Source of the DNA: Nothophoma quercina
Lineage: Eukaryota > Ascomycota > Dothideomycetes > Pleosporales > Didymellaceae
Direction: 5' to 3'
NCBI GenBank assembly: GCA_021642125.1
Contig: JAKIXB010000046.1
Coordinates: 161,926 to 225,925 of the forward strand
Length of the DNA stretch: 64,000 bases
Below are positions 43,710-55,600 of the stretch, piece after piece. Position numbers and translations under genes: made by a program. The notes under the pieces were generated by a model. It saw only the letters and a list, made by a program, of their open reading frames with translations. It had not been told where the DNA came from and searched no databases. Each line of letters begins with the position of its first letter. Position 1 is the stretch's first letter.

Positions 43710-44974
43710 GGTATGTGTGCTGTGTTTGGTGTAGTTGAGGTGAATATGCGTGTGTGTGCGGTGAGGAGCGAGGAAGGCACGAAGTGCTTGCGACGAAGTG
43801 GCTGGTGATTGCGGGAAGGTGCAGACGGTTGAGAAGCGGATGCGTGCTGGTGCAGAAATAGAGGAGTCGAGAAGGCGCGCCAGATCACCAGATTTTGTAC
43901 AGAGAAGGGATCACAACGCACACTCACCATGTGCGTAGGCCGAAGTGAAACGGATGAAGGTGAAAGCGTCTATGGAAGGCAATTTGGGCTCACACTGTGC
44001 CCCAGCTGAAATGTAACATTGACACGGCGAACATGAAAAGTGAACTTGTATACTGGGATCGAAATCCTCAAGTCTGATCGTAATTCAGAATAGCTTGGGA
44101 CTCTACGTTCAGGTCCCACGCGACCACTTTCCGCTTGCTCGAATGTCGGCTTTACCGTATGGCGCATCAGGATTTTGAGGATTGAACCGTGTACACGTGC
44201 AGGTATCCTAATATATAGCTTACAAAACCATCTGGAAAAGTTCAGTATTTCATCGGGAAGTGTTTGTGTTGCGGTCGGCTCTCAGATTCGAGCACCACGG
44301 CTACATGACATTGACAATCTTGACGTCATCGCCCACGTTCAGTTTGTAACGGAATGTGAATAGTCCCGGAGGTTTGTAGCAATACCAAACGCCAAAGCTT
44401 TGACCGCTTTAGCTTCTTGCCGATGCCTTTCCGCTTACATCTCTGTTCCCCAAAGCGTCATGCTCTAATCGGGTACTGACGCTGTAGGTTTTCCAAGCAA
44501 TGATGGTAGAGATTGTGCGATCACAGCCCAAGTATGGTGACAGAAGCAGATCGAGAATGCTAAGGGGATGTTATATGAGCTATTGGCATGTCCAATCCGA
44601 CTGTTGTTGGTACTCACGTATATTGTAGTTTGTTTATTGAGATTGGGGAAACTACGCGATACTATGGAAGCGATCGAAGGATGGGCCTTAACGCACAGAT
44701 TGTCGTCAACTCTCGAGGAACTCACGAATGAAGATCCGCAGCTCTACTGGGCATGAGAGTCTTAACGCGCTGTAATGTTCCAAAATAGCAATGAAGACGG
44801 CTGATAGCCTGTTGAGTCGTTCCATACGCAATGGTAGCTTTCACCTTCACCTCAGCGCGCACAGGCTGTGAGCACAACCTCTGACGTCGACTCCGCTGCG
44901 CCAAAACTATCTGCTTAAAGGACCTGTCTATTTTCTTGAGCGCCTCACTGTACCTGCGTACATCCACCAGCGTT
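43710..44974. other. Intergenic, divergent promoter region
   Basis: About 1.26 kb between the minus-strand coiled-coil gene and the plus-strand RBR gene. No supported gene or RNA was found. Confidence 0.45.
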
Positions 44975-46348
44975 ATGGACTTCACGCCTATGGATCCACT
45001 AACCGCCAAAGTCGCTATCCAACTACAGCTCGCCGATATCGCAGACCTACTCGACAGTCTGTACAGTGATCACCCGGCTCCACAAGGCGATGAGCGTGCC
45101 AGTCTCGAGACTATCCAGCGCGACCTCACGCAAAAACTCTCCTTGCTAGAAGGCCAGGTCCTTGTCATCAAGATACTGAAGAACGAGTACAGTGAGCGTG
45201 TCGCATTCAAAAAGCTGCTGGAAGAAGAGAGGCAAGCAGTCAGCGACCACCAGCTTGCAATGAGATTGGCTGGCATTGCTACTGGCGCAGCAAATGCTGC
45301 ATCTGATGATGACTACGAAGCTCAGCTACGTGGGGCTAAGGACACCGATCAAGACGAGCAGTGGGAGATGGCAAAGAACTTGTGCGCGGTTGCTTTTGAG
45401 GAGACGCTTTCGCAGCCTGCGTTCGCAGATCGGGCGCCTCTTCATGGTGTTCGCACTGCACCAGCCGGACAACCCAGTATCGGCGGTACCGAGTCAAAGA
45501 TCTTAGACTCACACGCCCTAGTAAAATGCGTCTCTTGCATGGAGATCGTGTCAACCAGAAAGACGCTCCGACTGCAGTGCAACCCAGAGCCGCACACTTA
45601 CTGTCGCAGCTGCCTGCTAGACTTGTTCACCAGCGCGATCACTAACACGACGCTCTTCCCACCTCGCTGCTGTAAAGTCGTCATTCCGCTCGATACTTGC
45701 CGCGCTATGCTGCCCAAGGAACTTATCAAGGACTTTGATCTTAAAGTCGAGGAACTCGCTACCCCCAACCCAACCTACTGCGCCAACGCAGGTTGCTCGA
45801 AGTTCATCCAGCCTAAGAGTATCAAAGATGATGTCGGTATTTGCGCGTTTTGCAAGCAGACAACCTGCACACAGTGCAAGAATCAGGAGCATAGCGGTCT
45901 TTGTCCTAACGATCCGCACGTGCAGTTGCTCATGGACGCTGCAAAGCGGAGCAAGTGGCAACAGTGCACCAAGTGCAAAAACATGGTTGAGCTTGCTCAG
46001 GGGTGCTTCCACATGACGTGAGTCAGGCTGAAAACGATACAACAAGCATTGACTGACATTCTCAGGTGTCGCTGTCGCCATCAATTCTGTTACCTCTGCG
46101 GTGTGCAGTGGAAGAAATGTAACTGCCCGGCGTGGGATGAGGAATACCTCACCCGTCCAACGCCGGTTGCCCCTGTCTTCCAGCATGCTCCCGCGCCTGT
46201 AGCACCCCCTGCACCCCACATTCACAACTGGGTTCGACACACTGGAGGAGCATGTCAAGCATGTGGCGTTGACTGGCTTCCGTTCGTTATGCGCTGCGTC
46301 GGTTGCGACTTCGCCAGCTGCTGGCGCTGTATTCACAACCGGGACTGA
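44975..46348 (+). CDS. RING-between-RING (RBR) E3 ubiquitin ligase
   Basis: Two exons (44975-46017 and 46066-46348), with a 48-nt intron, give 441 residues. The start is the ATG in gttATGGAC; the frame is open further upstream but only from a TTG. The N-terminus is helical (AIQLQLADIADLLDSLYSDH). RING1 starts at VKCVSCMEIVSTRKTL and CNPEPHTYCRSCLLDLF. The IBR has YCANAGCSKFIQPK and CAFCKQTTCTQCKNQEHSGL. RING2 has QQCTKCKNMVELAQGCFHMT (Cys of GCFHM is the predicted catalytic residue), then CRCRHQFCYLCGVQWKKCNC. An additional zinc-binding C-terminal segment (GGACQACGVDWL, MRCVGCDFASCWRCIHNRD) follows. RBR ligases take ubiquitin from E2 onto that cysteine, then transfer it to a substrate. This is the last gene before the AT-rich block. 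Confidence 0.92.
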
Positions 46349-46794
46349 GAGGATACAGTCAGTCGACTAGTGGTACAGGAAATGATAGTTGGGGATTGTC
46401 TGGCACTGATTCATGGCCATGTACAGCCTAGGATGTATCGAGACAAAGAGGAGTTGGGGTTAATTTTCGACCAAAGAGGTCTCGTCGCAACTCTGAGAAA
46501 CATAAAATCAAGGGGCGCAAAGAGAAGTCGTTATATGGGTGGACAAGGCATATGTAAACAGTCGGAAGGGGCTTGATGGTGATTACGCTGAGCCATTGGG
46601 GCATCAGTCACTGCCTGCTTCGTACCACTCAAATCCATCGTAATCATGATATCCTCCGTGTACCAAAGACGGTGGGTTTAGAGGCCAGCACCCACATAAC
46701 TGCATCAGCACACATTGCTTGTCTACTGCAGTCCCATTCGACTCTAGGCACACAACTTCCGCTATATGCTTCTTAAGACGAGCTTGTGAGACTA
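46349..46794. other. Gene-rich side of the compositional boundary
   Basis: 3' flank of the RBR gene. Base composition is still balanced; no gene is supported. Immediately after about 46795 the sequence becomes strongly AT-rich. Confidence 0.5.
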
Positions 46795-47772
46795 TAGCTT
46801 AGGTAATTAACAGTATTTAATTAGTAACTCTCTAGTTCTATATATAAAATGTTATTTACATATAAAGGAAATTTGATAACTAAATAATTTTGCTTAATTA
46901 AGCGTGTAAGCAGTTATAGAAATGCTTATTATTAGTGTTATAAGATAACTACGCTTCTAATATACATAAGGCCTACTTAGTACTTAAGAAGTAATCTAAC
47001 TATGTATGTTAATATATATTTATATGCTTCGCGTGTAACACACCCCCTATATAGTCCTTATAAAGGAATACCTATTTCTAAGAGTACCTAGGTTACTACT
47101 ACAGTACTTAGTTGTTTAAAAGTAGTATTTAGTAGATACGTACTAGTACTTAAGTATATTATATATAGTATAGAGCTATGCTACTACTACTATAACCTCT
47201 AGCTAGAGCTTCTTAGGTAGGTTTACACTACTCCTTATCTTTATAGATTTAGTAATTACCTTCTTTCTAGCTCTTTCTACTACTTTATTTAGCTTATATA
47301 TATATAGAAGTATATACTAAATATCTACTCCCTTTCTAACTACCTAGCTCTTACTTATAGAGCTTTTCTTCTATAGTAGAATTATAGTATTATTATCTTA
47401 ACTAATTTTATAAATATAGAGCTTATACTAGTTATATAACTAGCTTAAGAAGTTTATAAGAATATATAGAATTACTAACTAAGTATTCTCTTATAGAGCA
47501 TAAAAAAAGAGCTTTCTACTATAGTACTTCTTAATTAAGAGTATCTAAAGTTTACTCTCTCTACCTATAGGTATATTAAATAGATCTTATCTAATTCTCT
47601 AGAATAGTTAAGCAGGCTTTTTACGCTTCCTATAGAAGATAACCTACTTAGTATAGGTAGTTGCATATACTTTATAGTCTCTTTAAAGTATTCTATTAAT
47701 CTATATACTACGCGCCTTCTATATAAGAGCTTAGAGAGCTTCTACTTCTAGATAGCCTAGTCTAGTATTGTA
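46795..47772. other. Unresolved degenerate repeat DNA left of the outer element
   Basis: AT-rich sequence with stop-filled frames. The reverse strand has scattered protein-like stretches (for example near 47560-47700) suggesting an old mobile-element coding region, but I cannot assign a family. Confidence 0.4.
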
Positions 47773-47960
47773 ATAGGGCTATTCGGTTGGAGTGAAGTTC
47801 GGGTCACGAGACCGGCGGCGGCGCTAGCCGGCCTGGACGCTAGCGCAAAGCAGGCGGGAAGATTTAACCCGGGCAGCCAACAGAACAGAACAACACGAAT
47901 TAATCTTATAACTACCTACCTATATTGTTACTAAGCTCGCTGCTACAGTACATCCTAATA
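47773..47960. repeat. Left terminal inverted repeat with unmutated GC-rich core
   Basis: Inverted partner of 61223-61410. Positions about 47785-47905 are GC-rich (gaccggcggcggcgctagcc, gcaggcgggaagatttaacc) and keep CpA sites (caacagaacagaacaacacg). The same positions in the right copy are turned into TpA-rich sequence. Confidence 0.8.
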
Positions 47961-50900
47961 AGTATACTAAAAGTACTTTATAATAGAGTAGCGTAGGTAT
48001 AATTTATATAAGCATTTTATTACTATATTAAGTATTAGAGGGTAGTAAGGTAGTAGCTAATAATTAAAGAGAGTAAGGTTATAAGTGTGCTTAAAAGTAT
48101 ATATAACGCTTCTATCTAAGTCTTTAATATAACCTATACTAGGAAAAGTTTTTTAAAACATAATTTATAGGGCAGCCCTATAATGTTCGTAGTATAACCC
48201 CTCTATAATATCAGGAAAAGTTTTTCTAACTCGTATTTCCAAAAAACGTGCTATTGTACTATTAGGCATAGTATACATGTAAGCGTTATAATAGCTATTA
48301 TTAAAACATTAGCTTACTATGGTATAGCTAGTATATTTTTCAAATTGATTATAGTACTTTTATCTATTCTATAAGCATTCTACGTTTTAAGCTCTATTAG
48401 CAGGTTCTAATAATAATAGTGATAAGTATTTTATAATTTAGTAATAATAGCTATAGCCCTACTACGTTTTCTTAACAAATCTAGTAGACCTAATAAACGT
48501 TTTATGTTTTCTTGATAACCCTAATAACTATTCTACGTTTTCTTAATAACCTTAATGACTATTCTACGTTTTCTTAACAACCCTAATAACTATTTTACAT
48601 TTTCTAAAGAACTATGATAACTACAATTAATATGCCTATTATAAATAACCACGTTTCTCCCTTTATAGTATTTAAGAAGGAGTTATTAAAACTGTGTATA
48701 ATATATAGTAGTATATTTATATACTCTTACTTATAGTATAATTTATGTGAATGATACTATGCATAGCTTTATAAGTAGTTTACTACTATTACTTATACCT
48801 TAGCTATTACTTCTTTATTGCTATAGTCTTGCCCTAAGTATTAATAAGTAGTTTATTTAAGCTATTAGGACTTCCGCGTTATATACTTTATTAGAGCTAA
48901 GTTATTTAGGTCTAATAGTGTATGCAGTAATATATTTGAAGATAGTAGTAAAGAATTAAGTATTGATGAGATTAACTAGCTTTCTTTATTTTTAGTGTTT
49001 ATTATATACTATCTCTAATAGTATATAACTACTATTATATGCTTGTTACACATTTCCTATCTCTAGCCCTATCTAGACTTGCATTATACTATAGCTAAGA
49101 GTATATAAAACTAGTCCTTAAACGTCTAGCTATCTAGTGTTTTACGTTACTAAGGTTAATTTCCTACCATTAATAAGAGTATTTAAAAGTTGGATTGATT
49201 AAAAATCATAAAATTATATATTTTATTACTTCTAGCGTTGATAGTCTTCCTAGCTATTTAAGTTGGTAATATACTGCTAATAAGAGTATAAATAGATAGT
49301 TTAATATACCTTAAACCTACTAGTTTCCTATGCTACTAAGTATAGTTATATACTATAAGTAGGAAGATACAAGAATAGGTTCCTTATTATATACTTAGTT
49401 CTTTTATATGATAGTATCTGCTAGTAACTGCGTTATAGAGCATATATTATACTAGCTAGCTATATTATCTTTGTTTATTAGATAGAAGCGCGTATAGAGT
49501 CAATTAACAATAAGAATAAAGTATTATTAAATACTTAAGTTTTAGCTTATAAAGTTTATTAAAGGCTTCCTTAAAGGCTAGGAGTTGATATTTAAGGATA
49601 AAGCTATACTGCCCTTTAAATATGCTATTATAGTAGATAGCAACGTTATTAAAAAGACTATTCTAGTTATATTTTAGCTAAGGCTTAAGTTACTTTATAA
49701 TCATCTCTAGAAGGTTTTAGACTATCTTTTTATAGCTTATGCCCTTCTATTATGTGTGTCCTATATCCTTGTAGTAGATATAGGGGAAGCGTAAAGTATG
49801 TTATTTAAATAGAATATAAGGTTTCTTTGCGTTAATATAGACAGGCGTATATATTATAGTAATAATAACTAGATTATAACTACTTTGTTAATAATTAGCT
49901 AGCGTGTATAATAGCTATTTAGCTATAAAGTAGTTAATAATTTATTCACTAGATATAGAGAGGCCTTATAATAGAAGTTATAGGTATACTAGTTATAGCG
50001 CCTAGAAAGGTATATACGCAGTCTTAGAGAAGTTGTACTCTAAATAAAGTAACCACTTATATTACTAGTGTATATATGTAAGAAGAGGTAGCTAGCTATA
50101 AATATATTATAAGATATCTATATAAGAAGATGCAGCGTTATTATATTTATATAAAAAGAATAGTATTAAGTGTAATATTAGTAGTAAGTATATAGCCTTA
50201 CTATATATAGTTACTTAATACTTATGTAAGGCTAATAGTAGACTATTAAACTAACTATAGATAATAGTAGTAGTACTAAAACTATAATAATTTTATTATA
50301 GCAAGCTACTATATACTACCTCTCTTTATATATATTATCTTACTATACTATCTTATATATTTGCAAATTCAAAACCTTACTACCTCTTTAAGGTACCTAT
50401 ACTTAATTATCTGAGTCTATCTTATTACCGCTAAAAGTAGACTATTATTTACCCTATTATTATTATTAGTATTATTATCCTCTCTAAATAGCTTGATATA
50501 TAAACTAGCATTTAACTTGTTAAAATAGTATACCTTTTCTAGCTATTCTATACCTTTAGTAGTGTCTTAAAGTATACCTTTTATCCTATAAGTAGCTTAC
50601 TAAGCTATATTACAACTTAGCTTTACACATTAGAGATTATTATTATCATTATTCTTTTTTTCCTCTTTATTTTCCTATCTTCTTAACTACCTTGTCTTTC
50701 TGGTTTTGCGCTAACTTCCTTTTTAGTAGCATTAGTTAAGGCTAAGGTATAAGTATAGTAGTTTACTCTTATTAAGGCCTTCCTATATAAGTATACTATT
50801 AGCTAGAGTTTATTCTACTATACTTACTATTATATGCGTACCTGATCTTCTACATAGCTATTTACTTATATAGTTATTAAGATCTACTAGTAGACCTGCG

Positions 50901-51569
50901 CTTCTTCTTAAATATTCTTATATTATATATACTCCCCTTTTCTCTATTACATTTACTTCTTAAACTATTAATTATAGTATAGATGTTACAGTTAGATTAT
51001 TTATTTACCTATTATATGAATACTACTAGAGCTAAGTTAAAAAGTAATATATAGGTTAGTATATACCTATAGTTCATTTATGAAGTAGTTTACTAAAACT
51101 ATAAAGTGATTTTAGTTATTTAAGGACATATTAGTGCTGAATATTACTTGCACCTAATATCCTTATTTCTTCTACTTCCTTACTATGTCTATAAGCTTAA
51201 TAAGCCTAGTTATCATCATATTTTTTCTTATAAAGCCCCCCTCTGCTTATTCAAGTTTATTATAGTCATTAATTAAGTAGTAAAAAGGCAGCTGTATGAT
51301 TATTTTTGATATAAGGGAACTTAGAAGCCTAACGTTAGATTATAATATATTACTAATATATTCTTATAGTAGTCTATAATCTTTAGACACTTATAGTTAT
51401 ACATTTAATATAGTTATGCTATTATAGATAAAAAGCAATTAAGGCTAAGTTTAGGCAGTATATAAGTTTAGAAACTTAAGTAAGTATAGTAAAGGCGTAA
51501 GGGCTCTACTACTTAGTTTTTTAATTAAAGAAAGCTTGTTATTAATTTCCTACTCTTCTTCAATCAGGT
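47961..51569. other. Degenerate interior of the outer element, left part
   Basis: About 3.6 kb of AT-rich DNA with no long open frame. Fragmentary protein-like stretches occur on the minus strand around 49500-50100 and 51050-51550. I cannot assign them. A 31-bp tandem repeat is listed separately. Confidence 0.45.
48460..48606. repeat. 31-bp tandem repeat, about 4.5 copies
   Basis: Units based on attctacgttttcttaacaa followed by ccctaataact recur with a 31-base period, best preserved at 48530-48592 and more degenerate outwards. It is internal to the outer TIR element. Confidence 0.7.
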
Positions 51570-51574
51570 CCTAG

Positions 51575-52051
51575 TGTTGAAGTCGTACTGGACGAAGTCC
51601 AAAAGTGTACTAGTTCGGGGTTGGGTCTCAGGGATGAGTACGTCGGGAACAGGTAGGGGTGATACCTAGACGAAGTCTAATACGGTATCAGGGTAACAGA
51701 AGAGTAACGTGCTATACAACTCGTTATTTATAGGGTTGAGATTCCAATAACAAACTGAATTACTAAAGTTGAACATGAACTATAAGGGTTGTGTTCCTGC
51801 GTGCTATATACTAAGGAAGGGAAGTGCTTGTTAACAAGCGACTAGAGTTAGTCCTATCAGATAAGTCCTAATGCTTATTAACAAGCGGTATTATACTATG
51901 CTTGTGGACAAGCAGTTACGTGTGTCATGCTTGTTGACGAGCAGTCACGTGACGTGACCTGGTGGTCACTTCTCCACTTATTATAGTGACTCTAAGGTCT
52001 AGTTAGTGGTTACTTATTGCTGTGCCGTCCTTATGCTTGGAGATTGTAACA
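51575..52051 (-). repeat. 3' LTR of the gypsy element
   Basis: A 477-bp repeat starting TGTTGAAG and ending GTAACA, identical in length to 57851-58327. Differences between the two are almost all C/T or G/A. The 5-bp target duplication CCTAG lies at 51570-51574. Because the element is on the minus strand this is its 3' LTR. The adjoining internal bases (ctatcctccctccttccagg, purine-rich on the minus strand) form the polypurine tract. Confidence 0.9.
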
Positions 52052-52151
52052 CTATCCTCCCTCCTTCCAGGGTTTGTCCTTAAACCACGTAATATATATT
52101 TAGAAATACATATAATCCGTTGCCCCTGCATCTGGTAACCTGTAAGTCGCG

Positions 52152-52652
52152 ATGTCTTCCTATGCCCGCAACATCTGCCTTGCTTCAGAAATCTAACAAG
52201 CTAACACGCCTGCTAAAGTTCCTTGCAACCATTGTTTCTTTAAGGGCCATAAGTGCTATATTATGCTAGAGGGTTTAAGCTGTCTGAAGTGTGCTGAGTG
52301 CACTAAGGCTGGAAAGCTATGTATGAACATGTCCTGGTTATTGCTGGATAAAACTTGTAAAGAGTACAAAAAGAAGGTGGAAGAGGATGAAACTCTGCTA
52401 GCAACCATGATTGCACAGTTGCTACGTAATAAGAAGATTCTAAAACAGGCAAATGATTACGCGCGGCAAAAGGCGTTGTGTATAGTAAATGAAATGGTTG
52501 TGACTAGGGAGTTAGACGTTGCTAAGGAGGTAGATTGTCTGGCAGCATCTATTAGGATGTGCACTTCTCCTGCAACGTGGGGCGTTCTAGGTCTTATTAA
52601 GGAATCTGTTACAAACCATGGTACTTACGTACTAATTGGCGGTAGTTTGTAA
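52152..52652 (+). pseudogene. Antisense accessory frame of the gypsy element with Zn(II)2Cys6-like cysteines
   Basis: On the strand opposite to gag-pol, just inside the 3' LTR, an ATG at 52152 opens MSSYARNICLASEI. A TAA then occurs at 52194-52196, and the frame continues without interruption for 152 codons. After the stop lie six cysteines spaced C-x2-C-x6-C-x11-C-x2-C-x6-C (52224 to 52322). This is exactly the spacing of fungal Zn(II)2Cys6 DNA-binding clusters, although the usual basic residues are few. A helical, coiled-coil-like segment follows (KEYKKKVEEDETLLATMIAQ). It is the best preserved frame in the whole AT-rich block. The single stop fits one C-to-T change. Function unknown; a regulatory role for the element is speculation. 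Confidence 0.6.
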
Positions 52653-52679
52653 GGTTTGTAGTTGGTTCCTATGTGTTTT

Positions 52680-55600
52680 CTAAGTTTAGGTATCCTAACC
52701 ACTTAACTAGATACTTGATCTGTTGGCCCTTCTTCTAGTGTTTTATTATTTTTTTAACATCCTACTCGTCCTCGCTGTTGGCTTGGTAGTGGAAGTCTTT
52801 CTAGATTAGTGTTCTAGGGTTGGCTGGTTCTAACAGTGAGATGTGGAACATGGGATAGATCTTTACATCCTTGGGCAGCGCAAGTTAATAGTTAACTAGG
52901 CTAATTTATTTAGAAATAAAAAATAGTCTAACCTTGACCTTGTCTAGTTTCTTTGTTAGTCGCTGTGTGCGTAGGTTTTTTATGAGGAGATACACTTTAT
53001 CCCCCTCCTTTAGTAGAGGCGCCGTTTTTTGTTTCTTGTTAACATAAGAGATGCTCCTTGACTAGGCTTTAGTAATGTTCTTAAGCAATTTCTGGTGTAC
53101 TTCCTTTAGTGTCTGGACTAAGGTGATCGCTAATTCTGTTTAGATATTGCTGTTTAATGACCTTGTAAAGAGATTTGGTTGTCTGCCGTGGTTTGCAAAG
53201 AACAGTGAGTAGCCTATTGCTTCTAATAATTTGTTGTTGTATGCGATTTGTGCTATAGGTAGTAGTGAAACCTAGTTGTCCTGCTGCTAATTATAGTAGA
53301 TTTGGAGATACGTTTCTATTGTTTGGTTCACTTGTTTAGTCTGTCCATCTGTCTGTAGATAATAGGCTGTAGAGAGCTTCTTCTTGGTACCTATCGCTGC
53401 TAGAAGCGTGGTCTAATAATTTAACGTAAAGAGCTTGTCTCTATCGCTTATGATTAACTCAGGTATTCCATGATAGTAGATGATCTAGTCCTTAAAGACA
53501 TGTGCTAGTTGTTCTACGGTGTAGCTATGTCTAAATGGTATTATCTTGGCGTATTTGGTGAATCTGTCTACTACGACAAAGATTGAGTTGTAGTCGTAGC
53601 CTGTCATAGGGTCTTTAGAGGTAGGCAGTTGTGTAACAAAATCTATTGTAATATTTGTCTATAGTGCTGTTAGTAGCTCTATTGCTTATGCTTCTCTATA
53701 TTTAGCGTATATGCTGTGTTTGTTCTGCTGACAGCTTACGTATTTCTTGATAAACTTACTGACCTTGTTGCGCATATTAGGGAACTTGTAATGTCTTTTA
53801 ATAAGTTCCATCATTCTTATAATACCAGGATGTCTATAAAGCGGGTCGTTGTAATAACTGCTTATAATGTGTTCTTCTAATTCTTCTGGTACTTGTTCTG
53901 GTGTACGGTGTTCCTGCTGAATTACTATTATAAGGTTGAGCTGCTGTGATGGTCCTAAGGATCCATCCTTATTTTTTCTAAGGATGGCAAACTTGTTGAT
54001 CGTTTTTTCGCCTGCAAGGTTATAGCGTTGGCTAAGCGCGTCTGCTCTGCTGTTGTCTTTTCCTGGTGTATACAGGATTTTGAACTTGTATTAACCAAGC
54101 ATTTCTGACCAGCAAACTTGTCTCTAGTTCAGAACCTTAGTTGTTGTAAAATGTACCAAGTTCTTGTAATCTGTGTAAATAGTAAGTTTAGAGCAGCTTT
54201 CTGCGTAGACTCTCTAATGTTGCAATGCGTTGATAATAGCCATGAGTTCCTTGTCATGCACATTGTAGCGTTCTTTAGGTGCCGTGAACTTCCTTAAGTA
54301 GTAGGCAATTAGGTGCTACTGTCCATCTTGTTCTTATGTAATACAAGCTCCTAATGCTAAATCTAAGGCATCTGTTTTAAGGCGCATTGGTTTGCCGCTC
54401 TTAAACGTGATCAACGTAGGTGGCTTAATGCATGCTTGCTTAAGCGATTAGAAGGCGTCCTTTTACGCTTGTTCCTACTTGAATAGTGTGTCCTTCTACG
54501 TAAGCTTCGTGAGCAGTAAGGCTTTTAGGGAGTAGTCCTTGATAAAGCGTTGGTTGAAGTTAACGAACCCTAGGAATTCTTAGATTCCTTTAACTAATGT
54601 GGGTGTAGGCTAATCCTTTATAACTTGAATCTTCTTCTTGCTTATCTTTACTCCGTATCTTCCTACAACGTAGCCAAGGAATTCTACTTCTTCCTTGTAC
54701 TACTTGCACTTCTCTAGCTTTAGCCTAAGGTCTGCTTTTGCTAAGCAGTCTAACACTTGTCTTACGTGGACCTTGTATTCTTCTAGTGTTTAACTGTACA
54801 CCAGGATGTTATTGAGGTATGCTACTACAGTAATGTCTAGATGCTCCTAGAGCACGTTGTTAATTAACGCCTGACATACTGCTAGTGCATTGGTCAGCCT
54901 AAATGGCATAACCATGTACTTGTAATGACTATAACAGGTTCTAAACGCTGTCTTCTATTCTTTGCCTTTTTTTATGCATATAAGGTTGTACGCTCCGCGT
55001 AAATTAAGTGCAGTAAAGAACTTCGCTCCCTAGAGTCTGTCCTGTAGCTTCTTGATGTTAGGCAGCGGGTACCAGTTCTTTATCGTGATCTTATTAAGCT
55101 TCTGGTAATTAACGTAGAGTCTTAAACTGCTGTCTTTCTTTGTAATAAAGATGATAGGGAATCCTGCTAGGGACTTAGATCTCTTGATAAATCCCTTTGC
55201 AAGGTTCTCCTTAATGTACTTGCAGAGTACTTCTAGTTCCTTCTTAGATAGCTGGTATATAGGCCTAAAGGGTGGTTCTTTCCCTTCCTTAAGTTTAATC
55301 TTACAATCCTAAGATTGATGCTTAGGTAGCGCTTTTGCAGATAACTCTTCTTTAAACATCTAGGTATACTGTTGGTATACGTCTGGTATGGCAGGAGGTG
55401 CACTCTTAGTCTCCTTAACTGTTGTAGAAGGGCGTTCTTGGTCTACATAGTTGACTACTCTTTCCTGTTAGCGCGTCTTATATGTTAAAGAGATGTTGTT
55501 AATCTCCTTCTTATCTACTGACTCTAGCGTAGGTTACGTAGGCTGGCGTGCAGTAGTGCTGCATCTGCACCTATTGAATGAAAGCTGTCCTTTCTTCTAA

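Noticed and set aside
48460..48606. Possible CRISPR-like array
   Set aside because: The 31-base units are contiguous tandem repeats without distinct spacers, in a eukaryotic transposon context.
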